From CAZAFM01 sp964484395 (GTDB lineage: Bacteria; Campylobacterota; Campylobacteria; Campylobacterales; CAZAFM01): DNA of 17,663 nt. Positions 1 to 6,617 of the stretch are shown piece after piece. The notes under the pieces were generated by a model. That model was not told where the DNA came from, did no database searches, and saw only the letters and a list, made by a program, of their open reading frames with translations. How positions within the stretch are numbered: the stretch's first letter is position 1; every line of letters begins with the position of its first letter. The translations under genes were made by a program, and so were the position numbers. The stretch covers positions 1-17,663 of the forward strand of contig CAZAFM010000047.1 in NCBI GenBank assembly GCA_964484395.1, in the 5' to 3' direction.

Positions 1-687
1 AATTACAGTTTAGAACTTTCAAGTGAAATAATTAAAAAGCATTATTCGATTCATCCAAAAAGATTAAATAATCTTTATAATTTCTTTAAAGATGAAAAAA
101 ATTTACTTAAATGGGTACCTAAAAAAGTTTTTACTCAAGGGACTAATGAAAAATTAAAGACCATTTTTCAAAAAATAGATGAGATACTCATAAATAGACA
201 TAATCAACAATATACTAAATTTTCTCTTTTGGCATCCTCTTGGATACATGATAATTTATTGCAAGAAATTATTAACAATAATCATACTTGGAATTTAAAG
301 ACAGAACCAAATAGAACAATAAATACTACAATTAGAGAAGTGTTAAAAATTTTAGAAAGTCATATCCGTTTTGAATATGTTGTATTTACGGGAGCATATT
401 TAGATATTTTAAAATATGTAATTGAAGAAAAAAAATTGGACTATAATTTAGAAAATATTCCAAATTTACCACTGCACTTGGAATGTGGTTCAGCTGATCC
501 ATTAATCATTAATTTACTCTCTTTAGGATTATCAAGACTTACAAGTATAAAACTCAAAAAATCTAAGATTTTTTCTTGTGATGAGCCAACAGCGACAAAT
601 TGTTTTAAGGCTTTACAAAATACTAATATTGATATTTTAGATATGCCGTTAATATGCAAACAAGAAATTAAAAATTTAATACTATAA
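1..687 (+). CDS. C-terminal part of an unrecognised protein, possibly an SF2 helicase (5' end outside window)
   Basis: The frame is open from the first base to a TAA at 685-687, giving 228 residues of a longer protein. The TTG at 229 lies inside the open frame, so it is not the true start. The protein is rich in Lys, Asn and Ile, predicted mostly alpha-helical, with no signal peptide, membrane segment or nuclease motif that I can see. A stretch near the end (LPLHLECGSADPLI followed by LLSLGLSRLTSI, about residues 155-185) reminds me of the C-terminal region of some DEAD/DEAH helicases found in phage-defence loci. This is a recollection, not a demonstrated match. No helicase motif falls inside the visible part. 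It ends 13 nt before hsdM on the same strand, so co-transcription is likely. It does not resemble the C-terminus of HsdR. It is more AT-rich by eye than hsdM, which fits an acquired gene. Confidence 0.7.
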   Translation, partial: NYSLELSSEIIKKHYSIHPKRLNNLYNFFKDEKNLLKWVPKKVFTQGTNEKLKTIFQKIDEILINRHNQQYTKFSLLASSWIHDNLLQEIINNNHTWNLKTEPNRTINTTIREVLKILESHIRFEYVVFTGAYLDILKYVIEEKKLDYNLENIPNLPLHLECGSADPLIINLLSLGLSRLTSIKLKKSKIFSCDEPTATNCFKALQNTNIDILDMPLICKQEIKNLIL

Positions 688-700
688 GGACAACAAAACC

Positions 701-2044
701 TTGGAAAGTAAAATAAACAGAATAACAGACATACTACGCAGAGATGATGGTATCAGCGGTGCTATGCACTATACAGAGCAGATATCTTGGGTGCTTTTTT
801 TGAAGTTTCTCAATGACCTTGAGGAGACAAAACACGAAGATGCCGAGCTTGATGGTGAGGTTTACAACTACATTTTAGATGAGAAATACAGATGGGATGT
901 CTGGGCTGTTCCCAAAATAAAAGATAAAAATGGAAACGATGGAAAGATAGATATTATCAACTCCAAAAGTGGAGATGACTTGCTGGAGTTTGTAAACAAA
1001 GAGTTGTTTCCTTATCTTAAATCATTCAAAAACATCACTGAAAATCCAAAATCTATCAAATACAAAATAGGAGCGGTTTTTGAGTACCTTGACAATCGCA
1101 TCGCAAACGGGCACACGCTAAGAGAGGTGCTAGATATCATCGATGAGATGAACTTTCATAATAACAGCGACCTATATCAACTCTCACTCATCTATGAAAA
1201 ACTACTCAAAGATATGGGGAGTGATGGTGGAAATAGCGGGGAGTTTTATACGCCTCGCCCACTTATCAAAACGATAGTAGATGTAGTAAATCCCAAGATA
1301 GGTGATACAGTCTACGACCCTGCGGCTGGTAGCTGTGGGTTTCTCATAGAAGCGTATAACCATATCAGATATGAGGATATTGCAAAAAACAAGCAAAGAG
1401 ATTTATCAGTAGAACAACTGAGATTTTTAAATGAGGATACATTTTTTGGAAATGAAAAAACGCCACTCTCCTATGTAATGGGTGTGATGAATATGATACT
1501 ACACGGCGTAGAGTCTCCAAACATCGCTAAAACAAATACGCTTACCAAAGATATACGGGGGTTGGAGGAAAAAGATAGATATGATTGTATCTTGGCAAAT
1601 CCACCCTTTGGAGGAAAAGAGAAAGAGCAGATACAGCAAAACTTTCCTGTTAAATCAAATGCAACGGAGTTACTGTTTTTACAACACATGATGAATAGTT
1701 TGAAACTAGGTGGAAAATGCGGAGTTGTGATCCCTGAAGGNNNNNNNNNNNNNNNNNNNNNNNNNNNNNNNNNNNNNNNNNNNNNNNNNNNNNNNNNNNN
1801 NNNNNNNNNNNNNNNNNNNNNNNNNNNNNNNNNNNNNNNNAGAAAAGAGAGTGAAAATAGCTGGATAGTAAATGTAGAGCATATAAAAGACTTTGATATA
1901 AGTGCCAAAAACCCAAACAAAGTAGAAAAGATAGAGCACAAAAGCCCCATAGAGCTAGTGCAAAATATAAAAGATAACAATAAAGAGATAGAGACTCTGA
2001 TGGATGAGATTGAAGCAATATTGGTTGGGAAAGATATTGAGTAA
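701..2044 (+). CDS. hsdM: Type I restriction-modification DNA methyltransferase subunit HsdM (interrupted by assembly gap)
   Basis: HsdM is the N6-adenine methyltransferase subunit of a type I system and works with HsdS in an M2S1 enzyme. The N-terminal helical domain is typical of the family (HYTEQISWVLFLKFLNDLEE, residues 23-42). It is followed by GEFYTPR (180-186), the SAM-binding motif DPAAGSCGFL (206-215) and the catalytic NPPFGG (300-305). After VVIPEG the sequence is lost in 100 Ns and resumes with a typical C-terminal part containing KESENSW. As drawn the protein has 447 residues, but the family is usually around 500 and the segment normally lying between these two points is roughly 85-90 residues. 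The gap is therefore probably longer than 100 nt. The start is TTG at 701, supported by TAAGGA at 685-690. No stop codon or frameshift is visible in the sequenced parts. It is followed by the HEPN gene and hsdS. Confidence 0.93.
   Translation: MESKINRITDILRRDDGISGAMHYTEQISWVLFLKFLNDLEETKHEDAELDGEVYNYILDEKYRWDVWAVPKIKDKNGNDGKIDIINSKSGDDLLEFVNKELFPYLKSFKNITENPKSIKYKIGAVFEYLDNRIANGHTLREVLDIIDEMNFHNNSDLYQLSLIYEKLLKDMGSDGGNSGEFYTPRPLIKTIVDVVNPKIGDTVYDPAAGSCGFLIEAYNHIRYEDIAKNKQRDLSVEQLRFLNEDTFFGNEKTPLSYVMGVMNMILHGVESPNIAKTNTLTKDIRGLEEKDRYDCILANPPFGGKEKEQIQQNFPVKSNATELLFLQHMMNSLKLGGKCGVVIPEXXXXXXXXXXXXXXXXXXXXXXXXXXXXXXXXXXRKESENSWIVNVEHIKDFDISAKNPNKVEKIEHKSPIELVQNIKDNNKEIETLMDEIEAILVGKDIE
1741..1840. 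other. Assembly gap (100 N) inside hsdM
   Basis: Exactly 100 undetermined bases. A round 100 is a common placeholder for a scaffold gap of unknown size. The frame continues across it only if the true missing length leaves remainder 1 on division by 3. Comparison with my memory of HsdM proteins suggests about 260 missing bases. Confidence 0.97.
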
Positions 2045-2126
2045 GAAAAAGTTATACCTCCAGCTGTATCTCAGGTATACAGGCTTACGGAGGAATTACA
2101 AAGAGATTGTAGGTAAAAAAATATGA
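2037..2126 (+). CDS. Possible 29-residue basic small ORF bridging hsdM and the HEPN gene
   Basis: A TTG at 2037 opens a 29-codon frame ending in TGA at 2124-2126. It overlaps the last 8 nt of hsdM (TTGAGTAA) and the first 4 nt of the next gene (ATGA), the geometry of translational coupling. A purine-rich GGGAAAGA lies just upstream inside hsdM. The product would be very basic and Tyr/Leu-rich (starts MSKKKLYLQLYLRYTG). Against it: adjacent CGG and AGG codons are rare in this genome's style, it matches no family I know, and a frame of this length can occur by chance. It may be a leader that couples translation of the HEPN gene to hsdM, a remnant, or nothing. Confidence 0.22.
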   Translation: MSKKKLYLQLYLRYTGLRRNYKEIVGKKI

Positions 2127-2710
2127 AAGAGAGCTTAATTAGTAGATTTATAAGCAGGGAAAGATTTGGCAGTTACTGCAATATAGAAGAGTATAGTGAG
2201 AATTTACTATTTTCAAAAAAAGCTTATATCCCTTTGTCTATTTTGGAAATTTCTCTTAAAAATTCCATCAATAATTTATTAACAATGCAAATCTCTGAGC
2301 AATGGTATGAAGATGAAAAATTCCTAACAAAAGATAGTATAAAAAAAGTAAACGAAGCTAAAGATGTCCTTTTTAAGAGAGGGGAAAAAGTAACAAAATC
2401 AAAGATAATTGCAGAGTTATCGTTTGGCTTTTGGGTCAATCTATTTAAAAAGCCATACGCAAACAAGCTAAGAACAAAAGAGTTACAAAAAATATTTCTA
2501 AATATGCCTCCAAAAGAGACTAAAACTATAAACAGAGAGGTGTTATATCAAGAATTAAATCATATAAGAAATTTTAGAAATAGAGTTTTTCACTATGAAA
2601 AAGTTTTAAACAAAGATGATTATAACAATATTTTTAGTGAAATATATGAAATACTAGAATATTTTGACATAGAGTTAGCGGAGTATACAAAGAGTATGAA
2701 TAATGAATAA
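2123..2710 (+). CDS. Abi-like HEPN-domain protein (putative abortive-infection RNase)
   Basis: A 195-residue protein with the layout of the Abi-like family (Pfam Abi_2, AbiD/AbiF type). It has an N-terminal SRERFGSYC region, a central helix LEISLKNSINNLL (41-53), the conserved ELSFGFWVNLF patch (98-108), and near the C-terminus HIRNFRNRVFHYE (147-159). The last contains R152-N153-x3-H157, the R-x4-H signature of HEPN ribonucleases. Known HEPN Abi proteins cut RNA and stop growth when infection is sensed. The RNase activity here is inferred from the motif. It lies between hsdM and hsdS, overlaps hsdS by 8 nt, and so belongs to the restriction operon. Similar Abi-like ORFs are known beside type I loci in Campylobacter (rlo genes). 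The SD before ATG 2123 is weak (AGGT at 2111-2114), consistent with coupled translation. It is more AT-rich than the core genes downstream, suggesting transfer. Confidence 0.85.
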   Translation: MKESLISRFISRERFGSYCNIEEYSENLLFSKKAYIPLSILEISLKNSINNLLTMQISEQWYEDEKFLTKDSIKKVNEAKDVLFKRGEKVTKSKIIAELSFGFWVNLFKKPYANKLRTKELQKIFLNMPPKETKTINREVLYQELNHIRNFRNRVFHYEKVLNKDDYNNIFSEIYEILEYFDIELAEYTKSMNNE

Positions 2711-3917
2711 TTTATATGATTTACCCAATGGATGGGAGTGGAAGAAATTAGGAGAACTTTGTAACTTTATAAGAGGACCATTTGGTGGAAGTTTAAAAAA
2801 ACAAATTTTCAAAGAAAGTGGAAATGCAGTTTATGAGCAAAGCCACGCTATCTATAATCAGTTTGAACAAATCAGATATTTTATTGATGATGAAAAATTT
2901 GAAGAGATGAAAAGATTTGAATTAAGACCAAATAGTTTAATAATGAGTTGTTCAGGTACAATTGGAAAAGTTGCAATTGTACCAAATAATATAAAAAAAG
3001 GAATCATAAATCAAGCGCTTTTGATGTTGACTCCAAATCATAAATTAAACAATGTTTTTCTTAAATTAATGATGGAAAGTAATTTTTTTCAAACTTTATT
3101 ATCTGAAAATTCAACTGGTGCTGCTATTGCGAATATAGCATCTGTCAAAGTATTGAAAGAATTAAAAATTCCACTCCCACCACTTCCAGAGCAGCAAAGA
3201 ATTGTATCAAAATTGGATAATCTATTTGAAAAAATAGATAAAGCCATAGCTTTACATCAAAAAAATATGGATGAAGCTGATGCGTTTATGGGAAGTGTTT
3301 TGAATGATGTGTTTGGAGAGCTGGAAGAGAAGTATGAAGTAAAATTGTTAGGTAGTCTTACTAAAACAACGAGTGGTGGTACTCCAAAACGAAATGAAAA
3401 ATCTTATTGGGGTGGAAATATAGGATGGTTAAAAAGCGGTGAATTGAATGATGGATACATTACTAAAGTAGAAGAATTTATTACAGAAGATGGATTAAAT
3501 AAATCATCAGCTAAACTTTTTCCTATTGGGACATTATTAATAGCTATGTATGGAGCTACTGTTGGTAGATTAGGAATTTTAGAAATTGAAACAACTACAA
3601 ATCAAGCAGTTTGTGGGATATTGAATGATAAAAATCAATTTGAAACACTATATATGTTCTATTATTTGAAAAAAATTAGAGAAAAAATGTTGAAAGATTC
3701 TTTTGGTGGTGCTCAACCAAATATCAGTCAAACATATATAAAAGAATTAGAAGTTCCTCTTCCTCCACTCCATATCCAACAAAAAGTTGTTAAATATTTG
3801 GATGAAATTTCTCAAAAAATTGAAAAAGTCAAACAAGTGCAAAAAGAGAAAATGGATAACCTAAAAGCACTAAAAGCTTCTATCTTGGATAGTCCTTTTG
3901 GAGGTGGTTTGCTTTAA
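2703..3917 (+). CDS. hsdS: Type I restriction-modification specificity subunit HsdS
   Basis: HsdS selects the bipartite DNA target of the type I enzyme. The 404-residue protein has the classic two-fold design. TRD1 begins with LPNGWEWKKLGELC and ends in PLPPLPEQQ (157-165), followed by a first conserved helix. TRD2 begins around TTSGGTPKRNEKSYW and ends in PLPPLHIQQ (352-360), followed by a second helix reaching ALKASILD near the C-terminus. The two helices align as an internal repeat and set the spacing between half-sites. The length is normal and no frameshift is seen. The ATG at 2703 overlaps the end of the HEPN gene by 8 nt, so translation is probably coupled. I see no long homopolymer or inverted repeat that would suggest phase variation or shufflon-type switching. 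The target sequence cannot be read from the protein. Confidence 0.94.
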   Translation: MNNLYDLPNGWEWKKLGELCNFIRGPFGGSLKKQIFKESGNAVYEQSHAIYNQFEQIRYFIDDEKFEEMKRFELRPNSLIMSCSGTIGKVAIVPNNIKKGIINQALLMLTPNHKLNNVFLKLMMESNFFQTLLSENSTGAAIANIASVKVLKELKIPLPPLPEQQRIVSKLDNLFEKIDKAIALHQKNMDEADAFMGSVLNDVFGELEEKYEVKLLGSLTKTTSGGTPKRNEKSYWGGNIGWLKSGELNDGYITKVEEFITEDGLNKSSAKLFPIGTLLIAMYGATVGRLGILEIETTTNQAVCGILNDKNQFETLYMFYYLKKIREKMLKDSFGGAQPNISQTYIKELEVPLPPLHIQQKVVKYLDEISQKIEKVKQVQKEKMDNLKALKASILDSPFGGGLL

Positions 3918-3931
3918 TGATGTCCCACATA

Positions 3932-3959
3932 AAAAGTAATCAATGCACTGATCATTTTT
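3932..3959. terminator. Weak bidirectional hairpin between convergent hsdS and the Sel1-repeat gene
   Basis: The 59-nt convergent spacer contains an imperfect stem: 3932-3942 pairs with 3949-3959 around a 6-nt loop, with one A/C mismatch and one G-T pair, followed by a short T-run. The stem is almost all A-T, so it would be weak. Its position is right for terminating both genes. Confidence 0.3.
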
Positions 3960-3976
3960 AACCCTAACACGGTCTA

Positions 3977-4891
3977 TTAATTGATTGAGCTAAGCCTCTG
4001 ATAGCTCTGGCAAGCCTCCTGACTACCTAGACCACACGCTTTTTTGTAAAAGCTCTTTGCTTGGTCTCTGTCTTGCTTTACTCCAGTTCCATGCTCATAA
4101 GACATAGCAACCCCTAGACAGCCACTCTCATTTTTGCCTTCACACGCTTTTTCTAGAAAGCCAAAAGCTTTTTCATAATCCTGCTTCACACCTTGTCCTG
4201 AGAAATACGCCCTTCCTACACCATAGCAGCCATCAGCATACTCACCATCACATGACTTTTTTAGAAAACTAAATGCCTTTTTATAGTCCCTTTTAACTCC
4301 TTTGCCAAAGTAGTACAGAGCGCCCACATTGTAGCACGCCTCATAGTCACCACCCTCACACGAGGCTACATAGCTCTCTATGCCCCCGCTACTACTCTGT
4401 GTAGTTGATACATTTTTCTTATAGTAGTTTAGTATCTCTCTTAACAGAAGTGTTCTATTCTTTATTACCTCAGAGTTTAGTGTGTCACTATCTTGGGCTT
4501 GCATGAGGTCATACATAGTTCCTTGCATACCTTTATATGCACTATTTACGACACTTTGAGCTAAGCGCGTTGTCTTATCTCTCACATCTATCCACTCTTT
4601 TTGAGACACTTTTAGCTCATTTTGAAGCTTACTTGGTAGAGTCTTCATAAGCTTATCATATACTATATTTAGCTCCCTATCCCAAACCTCTGAGGCTATC
4701 AAACATGGTATGCCAGCACTCCCACCGTATGTAGCATCAAGACAGTTTTGGATATAGCCCTTGTAGTTTTTTTCAAACCCTTCTATGCTTTTAAACTCTG
4801 AGAGTGGCTTGATGTCCTTTGCGCTTTTGTACTCAAACTCAGCCCCAAAGCTAAAACCAAAAATCAGCATCAGAAAAATTATCAATCTCAT
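3977..4891 (-). CDS. Secreted LprI-like domain plus Sel1-repeat cysteine-rich protein
   Basis: A 304-residue exported protein. A signal peptide covers residues 1-17 (hydrophobic core IIFLMLIFGF). Residues about 45-155 match the DUF1311/LprI (lysozyme inhibitor) type: CLDA near C50, PCL at 61-64, then WDRELNIVYDKL and SQKEWIDVRD. After a Ser/Gly linker (161-170) come Sel1-like repeats. Cysteines at 178/186, 214/222, 250/258 and 286/294 repeat every 36 residues with an 8-residue spacing inside each pair, as in the disulfide-bridged Helicobacter cysteine-rich (Hcp) proteins. The likely site of action is the periplasm, possibly binding peptidoglycan fragments or a protein partner; no function is proven by the sequence. 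It is convergent with hsdS and divergent from the HIT gene, so it is transcribed alone. ATG 4891 is preceded by an A-rich AAAAAAGGG. Confidence 0.85.
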   Translation of the reverse strand: MRLIIFLMLIFGFSFGAEFEYKSAKDIKPLSEFKSIEGFEKNYKGYIQNCLDATYGGSAGIPCLIASEVWDRELNIVYDKLMKTLPSKLQNELKVSQKEWIDVRDKTTRLAQSVVNSAYKGMQGTMYDLMQAQDSDTLNSEVIKNRTLLLREILNYYKKNVSTTQSSSGGIESYVASCEGGDYEACYNVGALYYFGKGVKRDYKKAFSFLKKSCDGEYADGCYGVGRAYFSGQGVKQDYEKAFGFLEKACEGKNESGCLGVAMSYEHGTGVKQDRDQAKSFYKKACGLGSQEACQSYQRLSSIN

Positions 4892-4917
4892 ATAAAAACC
4901 CTTTTTTAGATAATGAT

Positions 4918-4925
4918 AGTATAAT
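4918..4925. promoter_or_regulatory. Divergent promoter: overlapping -10 boxes for the HIT and Sel1-repeat genes
   Basis: On the + strand a perfect TATAAT (4920-4925) lies 29 nt before the HIT start. On the - strand TATACT (4918-4923), or TATCAT just beside it, could serve the Sel1-repeat gene. No clear -35 is seen, which is usual for the main sigma factor in Campylobacterota. The two boxes overlap, so the promoters may compete. Confidence 0.5.
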
Positions 4926-4954
4926 TTACCAAAAGATAACTAAAGGAGATAAAC

Positions 4955-5320
4955 ATGGAGTGTATATTTTGTCAGATTATAGAAGGAAAAATCCCTAGTA
5001 ACAAAGTTCACGAGAATGATAAATTTTTTGCCTTTCATGATATCCACCCAAAAGCCCCAGTTCATATACTTGTTATACCAAAAGAACACCACGAAACCCT
5101 GCAAGATACACCTTCTAGCATCATGTGTGAGATGACAGACTTTGTTAAGGAGACAGCTACGCTTCTGGGACTTGACAAAAACGGATATAGATTTATCATC
5201 AACAACGGAAGTGATGGAGGACAAGAGGTATATCATCTGCACATCCACCTACTAGGTGGGACAAAGCTAAAGTGGATAGACCTAAGTGAAGATATGGATG
5301 AAGCTAGAAAGAGTCTATAA
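4955..5320 (+). CDS. HIT-family (HinT-like) nucleotide-binding hydrolase
   Basis: A 121-residue protein of the normal HIT/HinT length. It carries the histidine triad HLHIH at 94-98 within VYHLHIHLLGG, the central His acting as nucleophile on nucleoside phosphoramidates or related nucleotides. C3-x2-C6 at the N-terminus (MECIFCQIIEGKIPS) is the zinc-binding pair seen in many bacterial members. The HPKAPVHILVIPKEH stretch (31-45) is also typical. It is a cytoplasmic housekeeping enzyme whose physiological substrate in bacteria is generally uncertain. The ATG at 4955 has a good SD (AAGGAG 4943-4948, 6-nt spacing) and its own TATAAT promoter. Its last 17 nt overlap the 3' end of comEC on the other strand. 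Confidence 0.95.
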   Translation: MECIFCQIIEGKIPSNKVHENDKFFAFHDIHPKAPVHILVIPKEHHETLQDTPSSIMCEMTDFVKETATLLGLDKNGYRFIINNGSDGGQEVYHLHIHLLGGTKLKWIDLSEDMDEARKSL

Positions 5321-6617
5321 ACACTACATTTAGATAGAGTAAAAAGAGAGTACCTAAGGCTATTTGCAACCAAAGGGCTCTTTTTTTGTACATAGCTAGG
5401 AGACTGACCGCTCCATAGATGATGAACAGATACCAAGGAAGCTTAATATCTATAGCCCTATCTGGTAGCGTAAAAAACGCTAATAAGTAGCTATCAAGTA
5501 GCCCACCAAGTCCTAAAGCATGCAAAACCATCACAAGAGGATAGAAAACAACAAAAACTATACTGATAAATGGCGAAAGAAGCCCATAAGGGGAGTAAAC
5601 TCCAAAAAAAAGATGAGCTAGTGGAAGCATAGATATAAAAAGGTAGATATTGAGCCAAAGAACAAAAGCTAGTTTGTTTATATGCAAAAAGTAGCGGATA
5701 AAAATATAGATATAAAAAACACCCCCCACACTAAGCCAAAATCCAATATCAAAAAAAAGCTCAGGAAAAATCGCTAAAAGAAGTAGTACAACCCAGCCTA
5801 GAAACTCAAAAGAGAGTATCTGCACATGCCGAAAATAGAGCAACCCGCCAACCAAAAACATAGCAAATGACCTCAAAAGTGAAGCAGGAGTTCCTACAAA
5901 AATCATATAAGCAAAAAGTATAAATGCTATGATGAAAAAAAGATCAAAATTTCTATTTCTATATCTAAAAAACCTTTTTTGCAATAGTGTATAAGGATAG
6001 TAGAGTATAAAAAACAGCATCCCGCCAAGAAGTCCCAAATGGAAGCCACTTAGGGCAAAGAGGTGTGCTACTCCCCACTTGATGATACTATCTCTTAGCT
6101 CTTTACTTATCTCAGAAGCAAAAAATAGTCTCTGATATATCTCATTTGCCTCAATACTACTATGTTGCTTTTTGATATACTCTTTTATGCTAAAAAAGGG
6201 CTGAGCATCTTGAAATTCAAGCTTCAAAAGCAGAAGTGGGGAGAAAAAACTATTTATATACTCTGCAAAACTAACATCTTTTGTCAAAATCCCATAAGTA
6301 ACCTCTCTACCACTTAAATACCGAATCTCATCCCAAGAAACAGTATAAAACTTATATCCCTCTTTGGAGGCTATTTTTAAAACCTCATACTCCCTACCTG
6401 TCTTTTCACTAAACTTTTTATACTGAAGAAGCACTACACCCTTTTGAAAAATAGCCTCTTTTGTTTTAAACTCTGTGTAGTTGTAGTATTTGTAGCCTAT
6501 AGATATGGAAAAAAAGAGTAAAAGAATAGCTAAAAAGACTACTCTCTCATTTTTACTATAAAAAAGAGAGGTCTCAAATCGGTGTGTGGTCGATCTTAGT
6601 CTCTCCACTATCTTCAA
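5304..6617 (-). CDS. comEC: ComEC/Rec2-family DNA-uptake channel protein, short form
   Basis: A 437-residue polytopic inner-membrane protein. It has one hydrophobic segment at 27-42, a soluble stretch to about residue 125, then the ComEC core with GVAHLFALSGFHLGLLGG (182-199), the family's hallmark, and TPASLLRSFAMF shortly after, followed by a series of hydrophobic helices to the C-terminus. ComEC carries single-stranded DNA across the inner membrane in natural transformation. The length is that of the short epsilonproteobacterial type (H. pylori HP1361 is similar as I recall). There is no C-terminal metallo-beta-lactamase-like domain as in Bacillus ComEC. It starts inside dnaB (44-nt overlap), so translation is probably coupled. 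The dnaB-comEC pairing also matches H. pylori. It is last in the operon and its 3' end overlaps the HIT gene. Confidence 0.92.
   Translation of the reverse strand: MKIVERLRSTTHRFETSLFYSKNERVVFLAILLLFFSISIGYKYYNYTEFKTKEAIFQKGVVLLQYKKFSEKTGREYEVLKIASKEGYKFYTVSWDEIRYLSGREVTYGILTKDVSFAEYINSFFSPLLLLKLEFQDAQPFFSIKEYIKKQHSSIEANEIYQRLFFASEISKELRDSIIKWGVAHLFALSGFHLGLLGGMLFFILYYPYTLLQKRFFRYRNRNFDLFFIIAFILFAYMIFVGTPASLLRSFAMFLVGGLLYFRHVQILSFEFLGWVVLLLLAIFPELFFDIGFWLSVGGVFYIYIFIRYFLHINKLAFVLWLNIYLFISMLPLAHLFFGVYSPYGLLSPFISIVFVVFYPLVMVLHALGLGGLLDSYLLAFFTLPDRAIDIKLPWYLFIIYGAVSLLAMYKKRALWLQIALGTLFLLYLNVVFIDSF

Noticed and set aside
2703..3917. Possible phase-variable or recombining hsdS
   Set aside because: No homopolymer or short tandem repeat tract and no second hsdS or recombinase is visible. 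The two internal conserved helices are similar in protein but not as DNA repeats.
3943..3952. ATGCACTGAT also occurs at 14386-14395, followed in both places by a T-run, AACC and ACAC
   Set aside because: Ten-base matches are expected many times by chance in a window this size, and the flanks agree only with gaps. Not enough to call a repeat or attachment site.
3938..3986. AATCAAT/ATTGATT inverted repeat flanking the hsdS/Sel1-repeat gene junction
   Set aside because: Arms of only 7 A-T-rich bases separated by 35 nt; no evidence of mobility.
4940..5248. 102-codon - strand frame opposite the HIT gene
   Set aside because: Fully antisense to a well-recognised gene, with no family features. The same applies to the other antisense frames over hsdM, dnaB, bamA, mqnC, recG and tyrA.
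5341..5385. AAAAAGAG pairing with CTCTTTTT downstream of the HIT gene, possible terminator
   Set aside because: Mostly A-T stem with a loop of about 29 nt, lying inside comEC coding sequence. Too weak to call.
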